Assembly: GCA_964019425.1 (NCBI GenBank)
Contig: OZ025787.1
Location: 496,001-560,000 of the forward strand
DNA length: 64,000 nt
Direction of reading: 5' to 3'
From: Flectonema sp. DT1601
Taxonomy: Eukaryota; Euglenozoa; Diplonemea; Diplonemida; Diplonemidae
Shown here: piece after piece, positions 10,123 to 22,300 of the stretch
Layout: each line of letters opens with the position of its first letter
Position numbering within the stretch: the first letter of the stretch is position 1
Translations under genes and position numbers: made by a program
The notes under the pieces: generated by a model
The model's input: only the letters and a program-made list of their open reading frames with translations
Database searches by the model: none
What the model was told of the DNA's origin: nothing

Positions 10123-10414
10123 GCCTGCAGCAGACTGCCTTTATTTAAGTATTAATGTCGTAGCATTACTTGTCAAGTTTATTATTTTATCTACAATATA
10201 GTCTACGAGAAAGGTGGCAAAAAAAAAACAAAAAAAAAAAAGTAAGGCACCGTTTTTATCAAACTTTGAATTATTCTTTGCAAGAGTTTTTTATATTCTT
10301 ATTATCTGGTTTCCACAGAGAGCTCAAGGAAAAAAGTAAGATAACAAACAATAATAAACATGGACAGTAGCTGATGCTCAACCAATTAAACAGCGGTAAT
10401 CTTATATTATACTA
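10123..10414 (+). other. intergenic
   Basis: The 3' end of RPS3 copy 2 and the leader of the kinase gene. It contains A-runs around 10218-10240 and no gene that I can support. Confidence 0.5.
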
Positions 10415-13247
10415 ATGCAGCCTTCCCATGAAAAACCCAAAAGAGTAAAACCACCGAAACTTAGTATCATAAAACTCAAATCTAAGGAAGATGGAGGTGC
10501 GTTTGGAAGTGTTGGTAGCGGATGTTGGAGAAGAGGAGTCAGTGACACGCTAGAGCAAAGAGTCATCCGACCCGTTGAGAGATTAAGTACATCTCTTGTA
10601 TTTGTTTACAAGAATTGTAATAATAATTTTGCTTACGATCATAGCAAGCGACCAAAAAAATTTCTAACTCAACCGAGTGAAGCAGTTTCTAACAACGGAC
10701 GTGACAATGCTCATAATGATTTAATTCTCTTTATGGGAGAGTGTTTATGTGATGAAACAACTGGTTCTACATACAGAATTCGTGGTCTTCTCGGACGTGG
10801 AACATTCGGTATTGTCGCAAGAGCGATAAATGAAATAACTGCTGCGCAAGTTGCGATAAAAATAATAAAGAATGACGCGCCTTATTACAAACAAAGTCAA
10901 ACAGAAGTTCAATTATTACAAAAACTTAATAAAGAATTTCAATCAGACAAAGGCGTTCAGGTCGTTCAACTAATTACTAAATTCACTTACGTAAATCATC
11001 TTTGCATTGTTTTCGAATTACTTTCAATCAACCTGTTTGAACTAATTGAGAGTAACAACTATCGCGGAGTCTCACTCAGAGAGTCAGTCGGACCTATCGT
11101 AAAACAGTTGCTTGGAACCCTTCGGGGATGCGCTAAGCTGGGTATCGTCCACTGTGATTTAAAACCCGAAAATATACTTATATCGAGACTCAAGCCCTTA
11201 CAAATAAAACTAATTGATTTTGGTTCAGCTTGTGAAGAACACAACACAATATACACATACATTCAATCGCGTTATTACAGAGCACCTGAAGTACTTCTGG
11301 GAGTCGAATACACATCCATGATTGATATATGGTCGCTGGTATGATAATATTTTCCTTCACTCTTCCTTTATTTATTGAAACATCGTCTGTCAACGCTAGC
11401 AGGGAGAAAAAAAAAAAAACAGGGATGCGTCGCAGCAGAGCTTTTCTTAGGACTTCCTCTTCTCCCAGGATACAATGATTATAACCAGCTGTATCGTGTG
11501 GTATGTTTTGTAAGGTTGAAAATGAACAGATGGAAAAAAAAAAAACAAAAAAAACAACCAACTCAAAATATCCATTACAGGTTGAGATGACAGGTTTCCC
11601 TACGAAGAAGATGCTGATGAGCGGGACTAAAACAGATCTTTATTTTAAAAAACTCGAATCGGGGCAGCAAGAAGTAGAGGAAGAACCTGTAGAAGAAGCA
11701 CCTATTCCACAGCAATCAGGAAAGAGACAACCACAACCACCACCTAAAATTTATCCATCTCATGGGTATAAAATTAAAACTGAAGCTGAGTACTACGCAG
11801 ACCAGCCCAACGAGAAACGAATGCCTTTTAAAAGATATTTTTATTACCATAAACTTCATGAAATAATATCAAGGTATTCATGGCCGAAGGACATAACGGA
11901 TTGTACTGATCCTGAAAAAAAAGAAAAAATGATTCTTCAAGAAAGAAAACGGAGGCTTTGTTTTACTGATTTCCTTAACGGGTTACTTCATACGGATCCT
12001 GCTGGGAGATGGCCTGCTGACTTAGCATCACAGCATCCATTCATTACGGATGAAGAGCTTGACGGGATGGGGACATTCCATGTTAATGTCGTTGAGCCGG
12101 AGCTTGAAAGACGCAGATTACAAAAGTCAATCGGAGAAAGCTCATCTCTTCCGTATGCAACACCAGAACAGGGGTCTCTACCTATCGATATGCATAGAAA
12201 TGGCGTGCCTTTTATAAACAAGCAATCATCATTTCCTGCAGCTGCTCCTCAGAGCTTGGGTATATCACCCATGCCTCATAGTATGTTTCAAACTCCGTTG
12301 GGAACATCTTTCACGAGTTCTCATCATCAAGGGACTCCAACACTCAATTCTATTCATTCTCATATGTCGTCTGCTAAACCTATACCTATCCCTATGAACT
12401 CTGGTAGGCCTACTGGTGATGGTAGTTTTCAGAATATGAGTTCGGTATGTGTTCTGTTTATTTAATTCTGTTCAGTTGCGTTGTCGTTACGAAACTAATA
12501 AAACACAAAACAGTTCCCATCATCACTTCCACTGGGCACCTCATGGAACGGATCATCGTCGTCTGTACCGATGAGTGGCCATCCGTTGGGAACTTCTCCA
12601 TCGGCATCTCAGAGGGGAAATTGGAGCGGTCATCCTCAGCAGCAACAACAACAGCAACAACAACGGCAAGTTCAAAATCGAGGCTACCGCTCGAAAACAT
12701 TTCATAGCACACCACTATCTGTTCCATCAGGAAACAGTCCTAGTTCTTATGGAGGAAGCTCTCCTAATGGGTATGTTTATTAACTGTAATAGGTGAATAG
12801 ATCAAATTATAATAAATAATTAAAAATCAACAAAAAATAATAAAAAAATACAACAGTATGATGGCACCCCCGCTGTATCCACAGTCAGGATCAGTGCCGA
12901 TGGCAATACGAAGGAGTCCAGCACACAGTTCTCAGGGAGGTATTAGTCCAGCGACTGGGGGGTATTTCTCACCGCAGCATCAAATGGCTGGAAGTGGTAG
13001 TGCAGGGATGTTTGTTCAGCAACAACAACATCAACACCAACATCAGCATCAGCATCAACATCAGCAGCAGTTTCTTCAACGGCCGCAGATGCAACAGCAG
13101 TTTATACATCCGCAGCAGCATCAGCACCAACACCAACACCAACATCAGCACCAACACCAGCATCAGCAGCAGCAACAACAGCAACAGCAACAGCAGCAGC
13201 AACAAGACGCACAGTATCCTTGGGCTGGTACAGATGTTTGGGATTAG
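10415..13247 (+). CDS. Yak1/DYRK-family protein kinase (five exons)
   Basis: join(10415..11338, 11423..11500, 11581..12444, 12514..12770, 12857..13247), 837 residues. All introns begin GTATG and end CAG, and the frames join without a break. The kinase domain begins near residue 120 with the glycine loop LLGRGTFGIV. It has VAIKIIK (about 145), the catalytic loop HCDLKPEN (about 246), DFGSA (about 268) and the DYRK activation loop YTYIQSRYYRAPE, whose Y-x-Y autophosphorylates in this family. Exon 2 gives GCVAAELFLGLPLLPGYNDY, and exon 3 gives the Yak1-type GFPTKKMLMSG and ends the domain at TDPAGRWPADLASQHPFI. The tail is rich in Ser, Pro, Gln and His; exon 5 has long His-Gln and poly-Gln tracts. 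Yak1 kinases restrain growth under nutrient stress. The substrate here is unknown. Confidence 0.93.
13011..13206 (+). repeat. CAN trinucleotide-rich tract coding for Gln/His
   Basis: Imperfect CAR/CAY repeats within exon 5 of the kinase gene, coding for alternating Gln-His and then pure Gln. All units are in frame. Length variation between strains is likely for such tracts. Confidence 0.9.
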
Positions 13248-14012
13248 GTGGTCTACTCTCTCAAGAAGGTAAAAAACACAACCCATGTGCGAGAAAACTT
13301 GCCCCACGGCACCACTGATGCCGATTGGAAAAAAAAGCAATAAAACAAAAACAAAAAATCAGGTGGAGCGCAGGTAATCTGTGTAACAAATTTTTTTCGT
13401 GTGAGCTGACAACGTAAACCTGATGGCTATTACCGAGTTGGGGTTCAGCAACTTGATAAAGAACTAAGCCTCTTCTTCTTCCTTTTTTTTTCTTTTCCCT
13501 TTCTCAATTCCTTCAGACAAGCGCAGATGACTGCTTCTGCAACTTAAAAAGGAAACACAATGTTTCCGTGTGTAAAATACCTAACGTATGGTTCTTGCAA
13601 AAAAAAAAAAAGAAAAAGAAGAGTGGGGGAAGGGTTGGGAGAGGAGGAAAAGAAAAAAAAAAAAAAAGGAAGATAGGAATATAAAATACCTGATTTGGTG
13701 CGGTTCTGAAGTGAACCAACAAAATAAAACAAAAAATAAATATAGTAAAAGGAGGGGATTTAGTTGTTTTTTTTTTGCTACGTTTCGTTCCCTTTCCGTA
13801 AGTGTGGTCCAACCAATACCAACCAAATCTTTGTGCTAACAAACTAGGGCTCTGAGCCGCCTGTTGTCTCACGCTTTACAATCATGAGTACGAGTTCTGA
13901 GGGTTCAATTATATTTTATTTACAGGTCTTCATTAAATTAAACTGACGAGGTCTAAATATTTACATGAATAAATGCTTATCATTATGATATTATTTTATC
14001 TCACAGCAAGGC
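13248..14012 (+). other. intergenic
   Basis: The 3' region of the kinase gene and leader of the ATPase gene. It contains A-runs at about 13599-13665 and pyrimidine runs. A TTATCTCACAG tract ends 6 nt before the ATPase start and could be a splice acceptor. No gene is supported. Confidence 0.5.
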
Positions 14013-16354
14013 ATGGATATGGACCCCAAGATCGAAGCTCGCTTGAGTGATCTCGCCAGGGGGGAGACAAAGAGAAAGCGGAAGGGGATTCCACTAAAAA
14101 AGAGAAAAGCATTATCAGAAGATAGAAGAGATGACGTAAGAACACCAACTGATATAGGAGCTGGTGGGATACCACCTGTAGCTCCTGTTGTTGGACAAGT
14201 AACTCAACAGGCTGTTAGTAGAGAGGGTTCCCCAGCTGCGGTGCAGCCACAACCACAACCACCATCAGCCCCAGCAACACCCGGTGGGGTTCCTGAAGAA
14301 AAACCCGCAGGTGAAGAACGCGAACGTTCCCGCAGACGACAAAGCCGTAGACGAGAAACAGATGACTGGTCGAGTGGCCCTTGTATTCCAAACTGTACTT
14401 TAGAAGATCTTGGTGGTGTTGATGAGGTTTTGACTCATATAAATGAGTTAGTTGGATTCCCTCTCGCTCACCCAGAGTTCTTTAAACTTCTAGGAACAGA
14501 ACCAATATCTGGTATCTTACTTCATGGTCCACCAGGTTGTGGTAAAACCCGTCTCTGTCATGCCGTCGCTCACGCCCTAAACGTTCCGTTTTTCGCCTTA
14601 AACGCTCCAGAAGTAGTAACTGGTGTTTCGGGTGACTCTGAAGCAAGATTGCGAGCTCTCTTCACAGAAGCATCAGCAGCAGCTCCGTCCCTCATTCTCA
14701 TTGACGAGGTCGACGCTATCGCTGGAAAACGAGACGATGCTGGCAGAGCTATGGAAGCTCGTATTGTAGCACAATTACAGACATGTATGGATTCATTAGG
14801 AACTCTTTGGAAAAAACAGGGCAAAGCAGTCATTGTAATGGGAGCTACCAACCGACCGGAGGTTATTGAACCAGCGCTTAGAAGATCTGGTCGATTTGAT
14901 AGAGAAATTTCACTTGGGATTCCTTCCCTTGAAGGAAGAGATCAAATCTTGAGAGTCCTCACAAAGAATCTTCGTGTGGCTCCAAATGTTGATGTTCGTG
15001 AAATTTCGTTTGACACGCCGGGTTTTGTGGGAGCTGACCTTCACGCTGTAGTAAAAGAAGCGTCTCTCATGTGTATGAAAGATATAAGATCTCTTATAAT
15101 TAATTCTAATAGCTCAGCTACTCCTAGTGAAACAGATAACTCTACTTCTTCTTTTAAAGTTGTAAAGCGCATCCCCGTTCCTGAAAATATAGATCTCGAT
15201 TCGGTTGCATTTGTTACACAAGCTCACTTCAAAGCTGCTATCTCTCGTGTGCAGCCTTCTTCTATGAGAGAAGGCTTCAGTACGGTATGTTTTTTTTTTC
15301 TTTTGTATAGTTTGTTAAAGATTATAAAGACCTCTTCAATAACAATAAATCTCAACACAGATACCAGACGTCCAATGGGAAGACGTTGGCGCACTTGAAG
15401 ACGTTCGTGAAGAAATGGAACTTTGGGTACTACGACCCATCAGATTTCCTACTTTATACTCGGTACGTCAATCTTGTTTTATTCTTTTGAAAAAAAATGT
15501 TTAGATTCTTTTATTTATAAATAATAAAATAAACACAGGGGATGGGTCTTGGTCAGCCTTCTGGACTTCTTTTATTTGGTCCACCCGGTTGTGGTAAGAC
15601 ATTGGTATGTTTTATGTTAGTTTTCTCTCTTCTTCTTCTTATTATTGTTGTTTGATAACAACAACACTAATAACAGGTTGCAAAAGCCATCGCTCACGAA
15701 GCATCAGCGAATTTTATCTCAGTCAAGGGTCCTGAACTTCTCAATAAGTTTGTTGGTGAGTCAGAAAGAGCTGTTCGAATGGTGTTCGCCAGAGCCAGAG
15801 CATCTGCACCGTGTGTGTTGTTTTTTGATGAACTGGACTCGTTAGCTCAAAAGAGAGGTTCTGACAAAGCAAATCCAGGCGCAGAAAGACTAGTGAACCA
15901 ACTGCTTACAGAATTAGATGGTGTTGAAGGACGTAAACAAGTTTATGTCATAGCCGCTACTAATAGAATTGATATGATAGACAGAGCATTAATGAGGCCT
16001 GGTCGATTTGATAAAACTTTATTCGTACCACTCCCAACTCCAGCTCAACGTGTTTCTGTTCTTCAAAAACTATGTCGACGAACTCCTCTTGCGAGTGACG
16101 TTAATATTCTAGAGATTGCTGATCACGCATCATGTAGTGGACTTTCAGGAGCAGACTTAAAGGGACTTGTTAGGGAAGCATCAATGTCAGCAGTTAGAAG
16201 GGTGTTCGCAACAGGTGCGCCAACCGATAAACCAATTGACGTAACAAAATTAGACTTTGAAAGCGCACTACAGAGAGTCAGACCCTCTGTTAGTGAAGGT
16301 GAGAGGCGCCACTACGAAAATTTATGGAAAGAAAATCAATGTCTTGTTGACTAG
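14013..16354 (+). CDS. nuclear VCP-like (NVL/Rix7) AAA ATPase, ribosome biogenesis
   Basis: join(14013..15284, 15361..15462, 15539..15604, 15677..16354), 705 residues with continuous frame. A basic stretch ([13 protein letters not shown], residues about 20-33) fits a nuclear or nucleolar signal. A Pro/Gln-rich linker follows, then two AAA modules. D1 has GPPGCGKT (about 172) and [10 protein letters not shown] (about 226); D2 has [26 protein letters not shown] (about 472) and [10 protein letters not shown] (about 528). Both have arginine-finger regions ending GRFD. IPDVxWEDVGAL is characteristic of NVL/Rix7 rather than Cdc48. The family extracts factors from pre-60S particles in the nucleolus. 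The D2 Walker A motif is cut by the third intron just after GKTL. The start could be further upstream, because an acceptor-like CTCACAG ends at 14006 and the frame is open to it. Confidence 0.92.
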
Positions 16355-17165
16355 TTTTTGATATGTGAGAGTAAGTCCTTCTACACCTAACCTTTACTGG
16401 GGATTTCTCTCAAAAAACGTTGGAACAATACAGCTTATGACATTTTCGATTGTGAATGTCCAGCAATTTCTTTTACGTACGCAGTACGCGTTATTTTTAT
16501 CATATCAGGTTATTTTGTTGTTATATTTTTATGTTTTTTCTTATTTACTTTAACTGCTTATGGTTATTTTTTCATTCTCTCCTTATCTTTGCAGGTGAAA
16601 AGAGCTCTATGGGATTTCATTGTAGTTTGATCATTATAAAGTAATGGTCGGAAGTATTTCATTTATTGGTTTATAAGAAATCATCTTCTCTGGAGTAGTG
16701 AAGATAATTATTAAAAGACAATATCTATACAGAGAAACACTATTAAAATGAACCCTACCTCTCTGACAAGTCGATCAAGAAGGTATACTGTGAGACGATA
16801 GTAGTGAAAAAAAATATGGGATCAATATCAGCTTATACTATTTAATGGAGTCTGTGTAGATGTATATTTTTCTTCTTACAGTAATCTTAGTTTGACATCT
16901 GTTTAGCTAGTCCGTGGATTAAGTTTTCCTACTCCGGGTTACCCTCCGCAGTTACCATCTAATAGTCAACATAAATATGACGATTCTGTTTGGTAAATTG
17001 TTATGGTGTGTCCCCCTGGGGGTGAGATATTTACTATTTTTGTTAAATTTTACTTTTTTGTACCAGAAAAAAAAACTAAAAAATACAAAAAAAAATTAGC
17101 CATAAGTCAACAAAAGCAACATTACTAGGCACAATTAGTTACTACTACTAGTATAATTTTTAGTA
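16355..17165 (+). other. intergenic
   Basis: No gene seen. AT-rich, with several T-runs and A-runs. A short resemblance to the U6 ACAGAGA box at about 16729 is not supported by the rest of a U6 sequence. Confidence 0.45.
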
Positions 17166-17807
17166 ATGGTTTGCGGCGTTTCTTTGGCTCAGGTACTAAA
17201 AGCTTGCAGGGAGATTCAGGGAAGTGTGTGGAGTGAATTGGTAAATCGAAATTGCGCGACGGAGTTTATGTTGCAGATGTCATCATCTGAGAGATGTAGT
17301 AGTCTGATAGAAGTGATTCAAAATATTGCGATGATCGCTATCCACAACGAGTACGACGAATTAAAATTGTATTCATTAAGACTACTGGGCAGTTTGCACA
17401 GTAATATATTAGATGAGCAGATTGACTTCAAGGAAACAGACCTGTTTTCAGGGGAGAGTTATCCCCTTTTACAGAATGAGGATGAATTCCTCTTATCGGT
17501 GCTAAATGCATGCGAAGAACTCGGAGATGACGACAGTAAAATTTACGAGACTCAGAGAAATCATTTAATCCAAATGATCGACTATCATCGTCTCAGTTTG
17601 AGATCAGTCAAAGAAATAGAATATAAGCTTGATCCTGAAAAGCTTAACAAGCTGATGAGCAGTAAAAAGTCTTTTAATCCCAAGAGAAAGTATGGGTCGT
17701 TATGCACAATCGCCTCAGAAGCTGACATCGAACAAGGGATGAAAGAACTAGAAATGTTCCAAATGGGTGTGAACTATTTAGAAGCGTTGAGTAAGCTTCC
17801 GAGTTAA
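17166..17807 (+). CDS. hypothetical protein, mostly helical
   Basis: A 213-residue intronless frame that I do not recognise. It is rich in Leu, Glu, Lys and Ser. The N-terminus MVCGVSLAQVLKACREIQGS could be a weak hydrophobic helix but is not a clear signal peptide. The middle is acidic (ETDLFSGESYPLLQNEDEF), and the C-terminal third is a probable amphipathic helix with KEIEYKLDPEKLNKLMSSKK. There is no membrane segment. The ATG context TAGTAATGG and the next 26 nt recur at about 38610-38640 in what looks like a decayed relative, which supports the start. The codon usage resembles that of its neighbours. Function unknown. Confidence 0.6.
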   Translation: MVCGVSLAQVLKACREIQGSVWSELVNRNCATEFMLQMSSSERCSSLIEVIQNIAMIAIHNEYDELKLYSLRLLGSLHSNILDEQIDFKETDLFSGESYPLLQNEDEFLLSVLNACEELGDDDSKIYETQRNHLIQMIDYHRLSLRSVKEIEYKLDPEKLNKLMSSKKSFNPKRKYGSLCTIASEADIEQGMKELEMFQMGVNYLEALSKLPS

Positions 17808-17912
17808 CTGGTAAATCTTTTTTCATTTTTTTGATTTTGTTAAAAATCAGCCATTTTTTTTGAGTAGGCAATGCGAACGGCAACCAAAGAAGTAGCAGTC
17901 GAAATTATAATA

Positions 17913-18022
17913 TCTGAGTCACAGACATGCAATACCTGAGTCACAGACATGCAATACCTGAGTCACAGACATGCAATACCTGAGTCACAGACATGCAATA
18001 CCTGAGTCACAGACATGCAAGG
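17913..18022 (+). repeat. 22-bp tandem array, five copies, each with TGAGTCA
   Basis: Five units of CTGAGTCACAGACATGCA plus ATAC spacing, period 22 (unit starts 17913, 17935, 17957, 17979, 18001). Each unit contains TGAGTCA, the AP-1/TRE type bZIP site, at 17915, 17937, 17959, 17981 and 18003. A sixth TGAGTCA lies just outside at 18039-18045. The array is 1.3 kb upstream of the first repeat-protein gene. Confidence 0.93.
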
Positions 18023-18390
18023 AGATTTTAACAAAACCTGAGTCAACAAAAACAAAAAAGGGAAACCGAATCTGGTAGGTTGTTACTACACAGATTGTAG
18101 AGGAAGGTGGGTGGCTATTAAATGTGAGAAAGTCGCTTGTGGGGTTTAACCTTCATCTTGGAGTATTTTGTGGAAAATTATTGTTTTGACGTTGTTAAAA
18201 ACATCACCCCTGAGTTTTCTGTCTTTTGTGAAGTCAGGAATTATTTAAAGATACAAACTGGTAGCGAGTGGAACAACTTTTTAATCTCAAATCGGAAAAC
18301 AAAAAAAGGGAGGAGTCGAAAACTTAGTGTGAGTGTGGCAAGTTAATGGTGAACCGATCTTATGAAACAACTGTCCGAGAAAAAATATTT

Positions 18391-18790
18391 TTTGTTACAC
18401 CAACGAAGTTGGAGAGGCTGGAGGTTGTGAGACTGTGCTCAATAAATATTTTGTTGCACCAAGCAGCAGACGCTGGAGGCTGTGCTCAATAAATATTTTG
18501 TTGCACCAAGCAGCAGAGGCTGGAGGCTGTGCTCAATAAATATTTTGTTGCACCAAGCAGCAGAGGCTGGAGACTGTGCTCAATAAATATTTTGTTGCAC
18601 CAAGCAGCAGAGGCTGGAGGCTGTGCTCAATAAATATTTTGTTGCACCAAGCAGCAGAGGCTGGAGACTGTGCTCAATAAATATTTTGTTGCACCAAGCA
18701 GCAGAGGCTGGAGGCTGTGCTCAATAAAAGCTTTTTGTTGCACCAATGAAGTTGGAGAGGCTGAAGGGAGAGGCTGCGCTCAATAAAACT
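18391..18790 (+). repeat. 47-bp tandem array carrying AATAAA and a TTGTTGCACC hairpin block
   Basis: Units start with CTCAATAAAT at 18438, 18485, 18532, 18579, 18626, 18673 and 18720, exactly 47 nt apart, with diverged units at both ends. Each unit has AATAAATATTTTGTTGCACC followed by AAGCAGCAGAGGCTGGAG. The first and last units have a GAA-loop hairpin instead (CCAAC-GAA-GTTGG at 18400-18412; CCAAT-GAA-GTTGG at 18743-18755). A related single block lies after the poly(A) polymerase gene at 5945-5957. Confidence 0.93.
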
Positions 18791-19209
18791 TAAGTCTTTT
18801 CTGATTTCTTAGTTCATTTTGTCTGATCGACGATGTTATTTTCTTGCCGAATTTTTTTTTATTTATAATCCTTGACGTCAACAATTATATATTCACTATC
18901 GTACTTTATGAAGTGGGTATCATGTTGTCATTCAGGGCAGTGTTTGTGTCACTTCTTTCTAGTGAGACTTCTAAATTTAGAGATAGTGTGAGCAACCCTC
19001 AATGCAAGGTTCTGGCTGATTGGGGGAGTTTTTTACCATCGACGTAACACGTTGGTATTTTTTGACCTAATCATGTTGGGATTTGGTTCCTTTTGAGTAA
19101 GTGGTCTCTATTGATGTCATTAAGTTTTCTTATATAACAGGCCCCCTATAGGTGAGTAGACCGCGACAGTGAGAAGTGTGATGGAGATAGGGGCGAAAAA
19201 TGCTTTAGG
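18791..19209 (+). other. intergenic
   Basis: No gene that I can support; a 67-codon open frame here has no recognisable features. Leads into the conserved promoter region of the first repeat-protein gene. Confidence 0.4.
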
Positions 19210-19319
19210 GGTACAAGTATGATCCGAGTACAAATTCTGATAATGTTTTAGTTATAAGTGAAATAATTAGTTTAGAATTGTAACATCGCAGAATTGTAAT
19301 GTAGATTTCAATTTGTAGC

Positions 19320-19327
19320 TGACGTCA
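19320..19327 (+). promoter_or_regulatory. CRE palindrome TGACGTCA upstream of repeat-protein gene A
   Basis: A perfect CRE/ATF-type bZIP site 30 nt before the ATG. It lies in a block of about 140 nt (from GTACAAGTATGATCCGAG at about 19210) that all three paralogues share. Confidence 0.55.
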
Positions 19328-19357
19328 TCTTGCTAATAGTTTCAACTTAAACACAAA

Positions 19358-22300
19358 ATGTGTTCTCGCATGATATTATTTGCGTCGTTGATTGCCGTTT
19401 GTCTTTGTTCTGAAGATATGAATCCTGGTGATTCACGTAGTATGACAGACATGAATCATGGTGATCGTGACGGTGAAAAGTTCGAAGAACGTCTCGGCGA
19501 GAAGCGTGATGGAGAAGAACGTGACGATGAGAAACGCGAAGAACGTCTTGGCGAGAAGCGTGATGAAGAAAACCGTAACGGTGTGAAACGTGAAGAACGT
19601 GACGGTATGAAACGTGAAGAACGTCTTGGCGAGAAGCGTGATGGAGAAGAACGTGACGGTGAGAAACGTGAAGAACGTCTCGGCGAGAAGCGTGACGAAG
19701 AAAACCGTGAAGGTGAGAAACGTGAAGAACGTCTTGGCGAGAAGCGTGATGAAGAAAACCGTAACGGTGAGAAACGTGAAGAACGTATTGGCGAGAAGCG
19801 TGATGGTGAAGACCGTGACGGTGAGAAGCCTGAAGAACGTGACGGTGAGAAACGTGAAGAACGTCTTGGCGAGAAGCGTGATGGAGAAGAACGTGACGGT
19901 GAGAAGCCTGAAGAACGTCTTGGCGAGAAGCGTGATGGAGAAAACCGTGATGGTGACAAGCGTGAAGAACGTCTAGGAGAGAAGCGTGATGGTGAAGACC
20001 GTGACGGTGAGAAGCCTGAAGAACGTGACGGTGAGAAGCCTGAAGAACGTCTTGGCGAGAAGCGTGATGGAGAAAACCGTGATGGTGACAAGCGTGAAGA
20101 ACGTCTAGGAGAGAAGCGTGATGGTGAAGACCGTGACGGTGAGAAACGTGGAGAACGTCTTGGCGAGAAACGTGATGGTGAAGACCGTGACGGTGAGAAG
20201 CCTGAAGAACGTGACGGTGAGAAACGTGAAGAACGTCTTGGCGAGAAGCGTGATGGAGAAGAACGTGACGGTGAGAAGCCTGAAGAACGTCTTGGCGAGA
20301 AGCGTGATGGAGAAAACCGTGATGGTGACAAGCGTGAAGAACGTCTAGGAGAGAAGCGTGATGGTGAAGACCGTGACGGTGAGCAACGTGGAGAACGTCT
20401 TGGCGAGAAACGTGATGGTGAAGACCGTGACGGTGAGAAGCCTGAAGAACGTGACGGTGAGAAGCCTGAAGAACGTCTTGGCGAGAAGCGTGATGGTGAG
20501 AAACACGAAGAACGTGACGGTGAGAAACGTGAAAAACGTCTTGGCGAGAAGCGTGATGGAGAAGAACGTGACGGTGAGAAGCCTGAAGACCGTGACGGTG
20601 AGAAACGTGAAGAACGTCTTGGCGAGAAACGTGATGGTGAAGACCGTGACGGTGAGAAGCCTGAAGAACGTGACGGTGAGAAGCCTGAAGAACGTCTCGG
20701 CGAGAAGCGTGATGGAGAAAACCGTGACGGTGAGAAACGTGGAGAACGTCTTGGCGAGAAACGTGATGGTGAAGACCGTGACGGTGAGAAGCCTGAAGAA
20801 CGTCTTGGCGAGAAGCGTGATGGTGAGAAACACGAAGAACGTGACGGTGAGAAACGTGAAGAACGTCTTGGCGAGAAACGTGATGGTGAAGACCGTGACG
20901 GTGAGAAGCCTGAAGAACGTGACGGTGAGAAGCCTGAAGAACGTCTCGGCGAGAAACGTGATGGTGAAAACCGTGACGGTGAGAAGCCTGAAGAACGTCT
21001 TGGCGAGAAGCGTGATGGTGAGAAACACGAAGAACGTGACGGTGAGAAACGTGAAGAACGTCTTGGCGAGAAACGTGATGGTGAAAACCGTGACGGTGAG
21101 AAGCCTGAAGAACGTGACGGTGAGAAGCCTGAAGAACGTCTCGGCGAGAAACGTGATGGTGAAAACCGTGACGGTGAGAAGCCTGAAGAACGTCTCGGCG
21201 AGAAACGTGATGGTGAAAACCGTGACGGTGAGAAGCCTGAAGAACGTGACGGTGAGAAGCCTGAAGAACGTGACGGTGAGAAGCCTGAAGAACGTCTTGG
21301 CGAGAAGCGTGATGGTGAGAAACACGAAGAACGTGACGGTGAGAAACGTGAAGAACGTCTTGGCGAGAAGCGTGATGGAGAAGAACGTGACGGTGAGAAG
21401 CCTGAAGAACGTCTCGGCGAGAAGCGTGATGGAGAAAACCGTGACGGTGAGAAACGTGGAGAACGTCTTGGCGAGAAACGTGATGGTGAAGACCGTGACG
21501 GTGAGAAGCCTGAAGAACGTCTTGGCGAGAAGCGTGATGGTGAGAAACACGAAGAACGTGACGGTGAGAAACGTGAAGAACGTCTTGGCGAGAAGCGTGA
21601 TGGTGAAGACCGTGACGGTGAGAAGCCTGAAGAACGTGACGGTGAGAAGCCTGAAGAACGTCTCGGCGAGAAACGTGATGGTGAAAACCGTGACGGTGAG
21701 AAGCCTGAAGAACGTCTTGGCGAGAAGCGTGATGGTGAGAAACACGAAGAACGTGACGGTGAGAAACGTGAAGAACGTCTTGGCGAGAAACGTGATGGTG
21801 AAAACCGTGACGGTGAGAAGCCTGAAGAACGTGACGGTGAGAAGCCTGAAGAACGTCTCGGCGAGAAACGTGATGGTGAAAACCGTGACGGTGAGAAGCC
21901 TGAAGAACGTCTCGGCGAGAAACGTGATGGTGAAAACCGTGACGGTGAGAAGCCTGAAGAACGTGACGGTGAGAAGCCTGAAGAACGTGACGGTGAGAAG
22001 CCTGAAGAACGTCTTGGCGAGAAGCGTGATGGTGAGAAACACGAAGAACGTGACGGTGAGAAACGTGAAGAACGTCTTGGCGAGAAGCGTGATGGTGAAG
22101 ACCGTGACGGTGAGAAGCCTGAAGAACGTGACGGTGAGAAACGTGAAGAACGTCTCGGCGAGAAGCGTGATGGAGAAGAACGTGACGGTGAGAAGCCTGA
22201 AGACCGTGACGGTGAGAAACGTGAAGAACGTCTCGGCGAGAAGCGTGATGGTGAAGAACGTGACGGTGAGAAACGTGATGGTGAGGAGCCTGAAGAACGT

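Noticed and set aside
16700-16790. U6 snRNA-like ATACAGAGAA
   Set aside because: Only ten bases match; the AGC triad and the rest of U6 are missing.
18844-19047. 67-codon open frame
   Set aside because: Low-complexity start and no features; probably chance in AT-rich DNA.
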